Below are positions 57,480 to 64,000 of a stretch of 64,000 bases of DNA, piece by piece. Source of the stretch: a bacterium. GTDB taxonomy: Bacteria > Planctomycetota > UBA1135 > GCA-002686595. Made by a program: the position numbers and the translations under genes. Numbering within the stretch: the stretch's first letter is position 1; every line of letters starts with the position of its first letter. Under the pieces are notes generated by a model. It had not been told where the DNA came from and did not search any database. It was given only the letters and a program-made list of their open reading frames with translations. The stretch spans positions 1-64,000 of the forward strand of contig JAAELL010000593.1 of the NCBI GenBank assembly GCA_024226735.1, in the 5' to 3' direction.

Positions 57480-60400
57480 ATGACCGAGCAAGCGGAGGCC
57501 GTCGCTCACCCGCCCCGGCGCCGCAAGTGGCGCCGGCGCGTCCTCGTCGTCGCGCTCGTCCCGGCCCTCCTCTTCCTGACGCGCAACTACCTGCTCCATC
57601 CCCTCGCTGCGCGCGGCATCCGCTGGGCGTCTCCGCGGTTCACGGACTACCGCGTCGAAATGGACGCCCTGCACGGAAACTGGGTGTCCCACCTCCGGAT
57701 CACCGGGCTCCGGATCGTGCCGGTCGACGAATCGGCGCCCCTGCGCACGGCACGCGCGAAGGAGGTCGCCATCGACTACGAGCTCCTCCAGAGGCGCTTG
57801 ACGAGCGTGCGTGCGCACGGCGTGACCGCGGACGTCGTCCTGCCACCCACGGGCGGCGATGATGCGGCCGGCAATGACGCGAGCGGGTGGCCGCGGCTCC
57901 CGGATTCGCTGCCCACGATCGACGCCCGAGTCGACTCCTTTCGATTGACGCGCGACGACCTCCTCGTCGAAGTGCAAGACGTCCGGGCCGACCACACGTC
58001 GGGGCAGATCGATCTCGCGCTCGATCGAGTGACGGTAGACGACCACACGATCCGAGCCGTCACGGCACGGATCGGATACGACGCCGGCGATCTCGCCATC
58101 GAGTCACTACGCGTCGGCGAGCGTGCGGCTCTTCGGTCGTCGCGGATCGACCTGAGCCGACTCGCGGACGAGCGCATCGCGTGGGAGGTCGAGCTCGTCG
58201 CGCTCGGCAGCCCGCTCGAGTTGGAGGGTACGCTCGAGGATGGCGTGCTCACGTCCTCGTTCTCCGGATCCGCCCTCGACCTCAGCAACATCACGGAGAT
58301 CCTCCCCGCCGCCGGCCTCGAGGGTGTGCTCGACCTCGAGGGTCTGGCCAGCCTTGCGCTCGACGACCCGCTCGCCGGCAAGCTCGATGTGCGGTTGAAA
58401 GGAGAGGCCATGCTGTTCGCGGGCCGGACCTTCGATCGCGTGCAGGGCGAGCTCACGCTCGAGGACCACGCGCTCGACGTCTCACGCCTGGTCTTCGAGA
58501 CCGGTTCGCGCCGCGCCGAGCTCACGCTTCAGGCACTCGTCAGCGACGAGGTCGCGCGCATCGACTCGGGCGCCCTCGTCCTGCGCGACGGCGACCTGCG
58601 CGTGCAAGGGGGCGAGCTCCAGCTCACCGGTCCCGTGCGCGACCGGCGCTTGCTGCTCGATCTCGAGGCGCATGCTGTCGACCTGCGCGAGGTATCGGCG
58701 GCCCTGGGGAAGGATCCGTGGGCCGGCGTGATCGATGGAGTGGTGCGGCTCGACGGGACCCTGGGGCGGCTCGGAGGCGAGATCGACCTCTCCGCGGGCG
58801 GCGTGCGGATCGACAGGTTCGATCTCGGTGACGTCACGGTGAGTGCCCACGGCGACCAGGACGTGCTCGTCGTCGACGCGCTGTCCGCCAGCGGCGGGAG
58901 CTGTGCGATCGTCGCGCGCGGTGGCTGGAACTTCGTGAAAGGGGAGCTCACCGAGACCACTTTCGAGCTCGACTTGACCGAGGCGGACCACTACTACGGC
59001 GGCTTCGCCGAAGACGGCCAGCTCCGTGCGAGCGGGACGCTCTCCGGAGCCTGGCCGAGCCTCGTCGGTGCAGTCGACGTCGAGAGCCGCGGCCTGATCG
59101 TCGCGGGCACGCCCCTCCGCGAGGTCGCGGCGAGCGCGCGCGCCGAGGGTGGAGCGATCGACGTGTACGACGTGCGCGCAACGACGCCGTTCGGGGAGGT
59201 GACGGGCGCGCTCGACGTCCGCCTGGCGGAGCCGCAAGCCCCCGTGCGCCTCGAGCTGCGCGAGCTGCTGCTCGCCAGCGACGGCAAGGAGCTCAGGCTC
59301 GAGTCGCCCAGTCACGTCGAGCTCGGCGAGCCCCTGGTCGTGCGCGGACTCGCTCTCGCGGGATCAGCTGGCGCGCTGACGGTCGAGCTCTCAGCCGCCC
59401 ACCAAACGAAGACGCACCTCTCGGTCGACGCTCACATCACGTCCCGAGGCCTCGACCCGATGCCGTTCCTCGGCAGCTGGATACCAGAGGGGTTCGGGCT
59501 GCAGGACGTCGACCTCGACCTCGGCGTCGTGCACGCGAACGGCCACCTGTCGGTGCACGGAAGCGGACGCCTCGGCACACTGCGCAATCCAGTGGACGAC
59601 CAGCCGTACGCGCTCACGTTCGACGGCGAGCTGCAGGATGACCAGCTCGAGCTCCGACACCTGCAGCTGGAAACCGGCGGGACGATCCTCTCGGACCTCG
59701 TCGTCAGCGCGCCGCTTCGCATCGGTGGAGCGAGCCTCTGGGCCGATGGAGACGTGTCGATCGGCGGGACAGTCGCGTTCCCCCCGGAGCGGGTCATCCA
59801 ACTCCCGATCGGCGAGTCGGTCGTCACTCTGAGCGGAGCGCTCGATGCCCGACTCGCGGTGGACGGTACCTGGCGCGCCCTGCGAGGCGACGTCGAGATC
59901 GACGCTCGCGACCTGCGGCTCGAACGCAAGACGGGCACGCTCGTCGACTGGATGCCGGAGCCCGCCGACCTCGTGTGCAAGCTCGTGCTCGACGACGGCG
60001 TCGAGCTCGAGCGGTTCGTGCTCGACCTGCCCCGCAGAGCGCGGATGGAAGCGAGCGGAACGGCGGCCGTGCCACTGGACGTCGACGCGTGGACGCGGGT
60101 TGGCGGCGATGTCCTCGACGGCCAGCCCGTCGCGGTTCACGGCGAGATCGAGTTCGCGGACCTCGCGTGGCTGGCTCAGTTCTCCGAGTCGCTGCGCCGC
60201 CTCGGCGGCCAGGGAAGCGCCGACTTCGCGGTCGGCGGCACTCTCGATGCGCCGGACATCGAGGCGCGCATGCACGTCGAGCGGGGCTTCTTGAAGCTCA
60301 CGGCCGCGCCGCAGATCAGCGACCTCGAGTTCGATCTGTCCGTCCGCGATGATCGGCTCGAGCTCGAACAGCTGAGCGGCACCCTGGGCGCCGCGCCCAT

Positions 60401-61370
60401 GCAGCTAGCGGGGCATCTCGACTGGGGCGGTGCCGAGCCGCGCCTGCAGCTCGACGTCGACGGCCAGAACGTCCTCTTGCAGCGCACCAGCACCATCCGG
60501 CTCCGCGCCGATGTAGACGCCGAAATCAATGGGCCGCTGTCGCAGCTCGAAGCGCGCGGAAAGGTGCGCCTGCGCAACAGCCGGATGATGCAGAGCGTCG
60601 ACCTCCTCGGATGGCTGGGCGGCGGGCACAGCATCGACTCGGCGGAGTCGGGTATCACGCTCCCCGCGCTCGGTGGTGGACCGCTCGCGACGATGAAACT
60701 CGACCTCGCCGTCGAGACGGCCCAGCCCCTGCGCGTCTTGACGAACGTCGCCCGCGGCGGGCTCGGCGTCTCCCTGACGATTCAGGGCACCGGCGAGGTC
60801 CCGACTCCGAAGGGTCGAGTCTTCTTGGAGCCGACGCGAGTCTCGCTGCCCGGAGGTACGCTGCGACTCAGCGGTGGCTACGTCGAGTTCACCGAGAAAG
60901 ACCCGTTCCATCCGACGATCCTGGTGCAAGGCGAGGCGCGGCTCGCGGGATACGACGTGACGATGCTGGTAACGGGCAACTACAACGATCCCGTCGTGGA
61001 GCTCAGCTCCTCTCCGGCCCTGCCGAGCGACGAGCTGTTGCTGCTGTTCCTCACGGGCCAACCGCCCACCAGCGGCGCCAGCGACAGCACCGCGGCCGCG
61101 CAGTCCCTGACGGTCTACATCGCCCGTGATCTCGTTTCGAAATGGGCGTCAGGCGGAAACCTCGAAACGGAGGAGGACTCGTTCTTCGATCGCTTCGAGC
61201 TGATGACGGGACAAGACGTATCCAAGTCGGGCGTCGCGACACTGGAGGCGCGCTACCGAACGCTGGACACTTGGCTGAAGCATCAAGACGACGACGTGTA
61301 CATCGTCGCGGAACGCGACGTCTTCGAGAACTACAACTTGGGTCTTCGCTTCGTCTTCCGCTTCCGATGA
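57480..61370 (+). CDS. tamB: TamB-like translocation and assembly module protein
   Basis: A 1296-residue protein with one N-terminal helix (VLVVALVPALLFLTRNYLLHPLA). A long beta-rich region of repeated strand-turn units follows, then the diagnostic DUF490 C terminus: PLRVLTNVARGGLGVSLTIQGTGEVPTPKGRVFLEPTRVSLPGGTLRLSGGYVEFTEKDPFHP, YDVTMLVTGNYNDPVVELSSSPALPSDELLLLFLTGQPP. TamB spans the periplasm with a hydrophobic groove and works with the outer-membrane barrel TamA in lipid transport or autotransporter assembly. Here the TGA overlaps the start of an Omp85 gene (ATGA), confirming the pair. The final residues FRFVFRFR end the predicted tail inserted at the TamA side. Confidence 0.92.
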   Translation: MTEQAEAVAHPPRRRKWRRRVLVVALVPALLFLTRNYLLHPLAARGIRWASPRFTDYRVEMDALHGNWVSHLRITGLRIVPVDESAPLRTARAKEVAIDYELLQRRLTSVRAHGVTADVVLPPTGGDDAAGNDASGWPRLPDSLPTIDARVDSFRLTRDDLLVEVQDVRADHTSGQIDLALDRVTVDDHTIRAVTARIGYDAGDLAIESLRVGERAALRSSRIDLSRLADERIAWEVELVALGSPLELEGTLEDGVLTSSFSGSALDLSNITEILPAAGLEGVLDLEGLASLALDDPLAGKLDVRLKGEAMLFAGRTFDRVQGELTLEDHALDVSRLVFETGSRRAELTLQALVSDEVARIDSGALVLRDGDLRVQGGELQLTGPVRDRRLLLDLEAHAVDLREVSAALGKDPWAGVIDGVVRLDGTLGRLGGEIDLSAGGVRIDRFDLGDVTVSAHGDQDVLVVDALSASGGSCAIVARGGWNFVKGELTETTFELDLTEADHYYGGFAEDGQLRASGTLSGAWPSLVGAVDVESRGLIVAGTPLREVAASARAEGGAIDVYDVRATTPFGEVTGALDVRLAEPQAPVRLELRELLLASDGKELRLESPSHVELGEPLVVRGLALAGSAGALTVELSAAHQTKTHLSVDAHITSRGLDPMPFLGSWIPEGFGLQDVDLDLGVVHANGHLSVHGSGRLGTLRNPVDDQPYALTFDGELQDDQLELRHLQLETGGTILSDLVVSAPLRIGGASLWADGDVSIGGTVAFPPERVIQLPIGESVVTLSGALDARLAVDGTWRALRGDVEIDARDLRLERKTGTLVDWMPEPADLVCKLVLDDGVELERFVLDLPRRARMEASGTAAVPLDVDAWTRVGGDVLDGQPVAVHGEIEFADLAWLAQFSESLRRLGGQGSADFAVGGTLDAPDIEARMHVERGFLKLTAAPQISDLEFDLSVRDDRLELEQLSGTLGAAPMQLAGHLDWGGAEPRLQLDVDGQNVLLQRTSTIRLRADVDAEINGPLSQLEARGKVRLRNSRMMQSVDLLGWLGGGHSIDSAESGITLPALGGGPLATMKLDLAVETAQPLRVLTNVARGGLGVSLTIQGTGEVPTPKGRVFLEPTRVSLPGGTLRLSGGYVEFTEKDPFHPTILVQGEARLAGYDVTMLVTGNYNDPVVELSSSPALPSDELLLLFLTGQPPTSGASDSTAAAQSLTVYIARDLVSKWASGGNLETEEDSFFDRFELMTGQDVSKSGVATLEARYRTLDTWLKHQDDDVYIVAERDVFENYNLGLRFVFRFR

Positions 61371-63451
61371 GAGCGCTCGTTCTGGTCTGCCTGCTCCTGG
61401 CTGCTTGCCGCGGCACGGGCACAGCGGCAGTGGACACGCAAGAGTCCGCCTTGCCCGCGTTCGAGGTTGTGTTCGTCGGGAACGGCTTCATCCCCGATCG
61501 GGTCCTGCGCAACGTCATCGACCTCGATCTGGAGGAGTTCGCCCTTTCCGACTTTCAGGAGGCCTTCGTCGATGACGCTGCATTTCAGATCGGCCTGCAC
61601 TACAAGGGTGCGGGCTGCGCCTTCGTCGTAGTCGAATACGCGGTCGAGCGAGGCGCGGAAGCGCCAGTCGTCACCTTCACGATCGACGAAGGCCCGATCG
61701 TGCTCCTGACCGCGATCGACTGCCAGGCAATCGCCGCCCCCGGAGACGAGCCGGTTTTCGGACCAAAGGAACACGAGGCGTTCTTCGAGGGTCCGCGCAT
61801 CGGGACCTTCGGGCGCGGAACGCTCCTGTACATCGAGGACCACGTTCGCTCGGCGCCACGGCGCGTGGCCGAGGAGTACCGACGGCGCGGCTACCTCGAC
61901 GTCGAGGTGACCGCCGCGGAGATCGACATCTCGGCCGACCGCACCGAAGCCAGCGTTCGCGTGCGGGTGCGACAGGAACAGCGCTACGACGTCGGCGAGG
62001 TCGAGCTCACGGCCGAATCCGTGATACCGGCCGCGCTCAAGGAGCGGTTCGACACGATCCTCGAGGCAGCACGGCGCGACGCAGGGGGCCAGAGCCACGC
62101 CTACAACCGCCGCGTCCCCTCCGAGCTTCAAGGGGCGTTGACCGATCTGATGTCCGGCGCCGGCTACCCCGACAACGAGGTGCGAGTCGCGCCTCGCGTC
62201 GTCGCCGAAGAGTCGCGCGTGCACCTGACCGTGCACGCGCAGGCAGGCATCCGTGTGACGATCCGCGGCGCACGGTTCGAGGGCAACGAGACGTCGCGGC
62301 AGGCGTTCCTGGACTCGCGGCTCGCGTTCGAGAAAGACGACCCGTACACGAGCGAAGCCCTGCGTCGCAGCGTCGAGAGGCTGTACGCAACGGGACTCTT
62401 CCGCCGCGTCGACGTGCAGCTCGAGGACTCGTCCGCCGCCGAGCGGGACGTCGTGATCACGCTCGAGGAGGCCCCGTCGCTGGAGGCGTTCGTCGAGCCC
62501 GGCTACGGCTCGTACGAGCTCTTCCGGCTCAAGACCGGCATACGCGAGAATAATCTGCGCGGTAGCGGCTTGCAGCTGCGTGCTGAGACGGCAATCGCTA
62601 TTCGCGCGCTGCGGGCCGAGATCGGCCTCACCGATCCGTGGTTCCTCCGGGAGGACCTGATCGGGGACGTGAAGCTCGACTTCGACCGGCGCGAGGAGCC
62701 CTCGTTCACGAGCGAGGCGACGGGGCTCGGTGCCTTCGTGACCAAGCGCTGGGACCGGCAGTCGGAGACGACGTTCGGATACCAGTTCCGTCAATCCAAA
62801 GCCGACGATGTCGAGGTCGTCACGCAGGAAGTGCGCGACGCCGCCGAAGACGTGAACATCTCGAGCGTGCGCTTGACGCAGCGGCTCGATGCGCGCGACA
62901 ACGTGTTCATCCCGACGGGCGGCACGTACGCGGAGCTGGGCCTCGAGTTGGGCGACGCGGCGCTCGGCTCCGAGCTCGACTTCCTGCGGACGACACTTTC
63001 GACGTCCGCCTACCACCAGCTCCGGCAGGGCACGGTCCTCGCGGCGGCGCTGCGCGGCGGCGTCATCGTTCCACGCGACAACGAAGTCCCGATTCAGGAG
63101 CGGTTCTTCAACGGCGGCGAGAACTCCGTGCGCTCCTTCAAGGAGAGCGAGCTCGGGCCCAAGGACCGCGAAGACAACCCGGTCGGCGGCGAGGCCTTCA
63201 CGACCTTCAGCATCGAGCTGCGCCAGAACGTCGGTCGGGCGTTTCAACTCGCGACCTTCGTCGATACGGGAAACGTCGTATCCGATCACTCCGACTACTG
63301 GGACTTCGACGACTTCGAGGTTGGGGTCGGCGTTGGCCTGCGCTACGTGCTGCCCGTCGGTCCAGTGCGCCTCGATCTCGCCCACAACCCGAACGCGGAC
63401 TCGGGTGAAGACGACTACGTCCTGCACTTCGCGATCGGCATGGCCTTCTGA
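61367..63451 (+). CDS. tamA: TamA/BamA-type Omp85 outer-membrane protein with a lipoprotein-like signal
   Basis: A 694-residue Omp85 protein. It begins MRALVLVCLLLAACRGTG, which reads as a lipoprotein signal (lipobox LAAC), unusual for this family. POTRA-like domains fill about 20-350 (FEVVFVGNGFIPDRVLRNVI, AEEYRRRGYLDVEVTAAEID, VTIRGARFEGNETSRQAFLDSRLAF). The barrel follows from about 360 (NNLRGSGLQLRAETAIAIRAL, LTDPWFLREDLIGDVKLDFD) and ends with phenylalanine (DDYVLHFAIGMAF), the outer-membrane insertion signal. The conserved loop motif VRGF reads VRSF here (GGENSVRSFKE). It is translationally coupled to tamB, so TamA is the best name. Confidence 0.9.
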   Translation: MRALVLVCLLLAACRGTGTAAVDTQESALPAFEVVFVGNGFIPDRVLRNVIDLDLEEFALSDFQEAFVDDAAFQIGLHYKGAGCAFVVVEYAVERGAEAPVVTFTIDEGPIVLLTAIDCQAIAAPGDEPVFGPKEHEAFFEGPRIGTFGRGTLLYIEDHVRSAPRRVAEEYRRRGYLDVEVTAAEIDISADRTEASVRVRVRQEQRYDVGEVELTAESVIPAALKERFDTILEAARRDAGGQSHAYNRRVPSELQGALTDLMSGAGYPDNEVRVAPRVVAEESRVHLTVHAQAGIRVTIRGARFEGNETSRQAFLDSRLAFEKDDPYTSEALRRSVERLYATGLFRRVDVQLEDSSAAERDVVITLEEAPSLEAFVEPGYGSYELFRLKTGIRENNLRGSGLQLRAETAIAIRALRAEIGLTDPWFLREDLIGDVKLDFDRREEPSFTSEATGLGAFVTKRWDRQSETTFGYQFRQSKADDVEVVTQEVRDAAEDVNISSVRLTQRLDARDNVFIPTGGTYAELGLELGDAALGSELDFLRTTLSTSAYHQLRQGTVLAAALRGGVIVPRDNEVPIQERFFNGGENSVRSFKESELGPKDREDNPVGGEAFTTFSIELRQNVGRAFQLATFVDTGNVVSDHSDYWDFDDFEVGVGVGLRYVLPVGPVRLDLAHNPNADSGEDDYVLHFAIGMAF

Positions 63452-63467
63452 CCTCGCGCGGTCTCGC

Positions 63468-63473
63468 TACAAT
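63468..63473 (+). promoter_or_regulatory. -10-like box TACAAT before the YtkA-like gene
   Basis: GCTACAATC is repeated here exactly as before tamB, 10 bases upstream of the ATG at 63484. This suggests a near-leaderless transcript. Confidence 0.35.
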
Positions 63474-63483
63474 CCTGCCGCCC

Positions 63484-63942
63484 ATGAGCCCCTTGACCGA
63501 ACGCTTGCTCGCCGCGCTCTGCTGTGCACTGATCAGCACGTGCGGCAACGACGAGCCGAGCGCGCCCGGGACGCCCCCGACGCCCGAGGTCGAAGCCGTC
63601 CAGCCGGACTGGGAGACGGCGACGAGTCGTGCCGGCCGCTACCGGGTTGCGTGGCGCCCCGCCGGTGGCCCGATTCCGCTCAACGAGCCGTTCGAGCTGG
63701 ACGTCGAGGTGCGCACGGCCGCCGACGACGCGCCCGTCACCGGCGGGATCGTCTCGGTGATCGCCGAGATGCCCGAGCACGGCCACGGTATGCTGCGCGA
63801 GCCGCGCGCGACCGAACAGGAGGGCGGCCGCTACCGGGTGAAGGGAATGTTGATGCACATGACCGGCCGCTGGGTGCTCTCGATCGACGTGATCGTCAAC
63901 AGCGTCTCCGAGTCGACCGACTTCGAGGTCGTGCTCGAATGA
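63484..63942 (+). CDS. YtkA/FixH-like exported protein
   Basis: A 152-residue protein with an export signal that may be a lipoprotein signal (LLAALCCALISTCGNDEP). The mature part is a YtkA-like immunoglobulin fold: RYRVAWRPAGGPIPLNEPFELDVEVRT, IVSVIAEMPEHGHGML with His/Met residues suited to copper, and GMLMHMTGRWVLSIDVIVNS. YtkA/FixH-like proteins often accompany copper or cytochrome oxidase maturation genes, or di-haem cytochrome c peroxidase-like genes. The TGA overlaps the next ATG (ATGA), so the downstream gene is co-translated. Confidence 0.83.
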   Translation: MSPLTERLLAALCCALISTCGNDEPSAPGTPPTPEVEAVQPDWETATSRAGRYRVAWRPAGGPIPLNEPFELDVEVRTAADDAPVTGGIVSVIAEMPEHGHGMLREPRATEQEGGRYRVKGMLMHMTGRWVLSIDVIVNSVSESTDFEVVLE

Positions 63943-64000
63943 CGGCTCGCATCTGGATGCTCGTCGCCTGGGTGGGCCTGTGCAGCTGCGGCGATGAGAA
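63939..64000 (+). CDS. N terminus of a lipoprotein, cut by the window edge
   Basis: About 20 codons are visible: MTARIWMLVAWVGLCSCGDE, a lipoprotein signal with a lipobox ending in C. The start overlaps the stop of the YtkA-like gene. Nothing can be said of the mature protein. By analogy with similar neighbourhoods a cytochrome c-type protein is possible, which is inference only. Confidence 0.6.
   Translation, partial: MTARIWMLVAWVGLCSCGDE

Noticed and set aside
61331-63427. A 698-codon open frame on the minus strand opposite tamA
   Set aside because: Shadow of the Omp85 gene, which has POTRA domains and a terminal phenylalanine.

Overview
The window looks like a chromosome segment of a very GC-rich Gram-negative bacterium, most probably a deep-branching, Poly30-like marine planctomycete. 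The clues are a DUF1800-DUF1501 pair, a secreted Gfo/Idh/MocA dehydrogenase, a DUF6807 protein, a SASA esterase with an inserted jelly roll, secreted HEAT, vWA and EF-hand proteins, an Asp-box propeller, and outer-membrane TamA/TamB genes. This is inference from gene families; there is no rRNA or other marker gene.

Layout. 0-10 kb: PAC2 protein, DUF1501/DUF1800 operon, Nudix hydrolase divergent from a class V aminotransferase, and a Na/Pi-cotransporter-like protein ending in a palindromic element. 10-16 kb: SASA esterase, HNH nuclease, CHASE-PAS-GAF sensor, second palindromic element, AI-2E-type transporter. 16-20.5 kb: a tightly coupled operon (HEAT protein, HEAT/vWA protein, small secreted protein, glutaminyl cyclase). 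20.5-23.5 kb: gene remnants, a DUF3311/SSS symporter pair and a divergent TetR. 23.5-28.5 kb: a perfect 55-bp-arm hairpin, a six-codon leader ORF, an ArsR-methyltransferase fusion and MetH. 28.5-36 kb: EF-hand/thioredoxin-like/TPR protein with a PhyH oxygenase, a terminator cluster, an AsmA-like giant. 36-46 kb: acyltransferase plus fused E1 dehydrogenase, DinB, a sigma-factor scar, SthA/HDOD, CBS protein, coiled-coil protein, a headless histidine kinase. 46-55 kb: cupin, DUF6807 protein, and a four-gene minus-strand set (Asp-box/PDZ propeller, acetylxylan-esterase-like, Gfo/Idh, LamG-like lipoprotein) that looks like polysaccharide breakdown. 55-64 kb: DUF4212/SSS symporter, TamB/TamA, YtkA-like lipoprotein and the start of another lipoprotein.

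The most interesting signal is a possible pyroglutamate 'Q-rule'. Three exported proteins of the 16-20.5 kb operon have predicted signal-peptidase cleavage sites directly before a glutamine, and the last gene of that operon encodes glutaminyl-peptide cyclotransferase. At least two more exported proteins elsewhere in the window show the same A|Q junction. The second theme is a family of 160-bp imperfect palindromes and other long inverted repeats in intergenic positions, two of them beside broken genes. The third is an unusual number of gene remnants for 64 kb.
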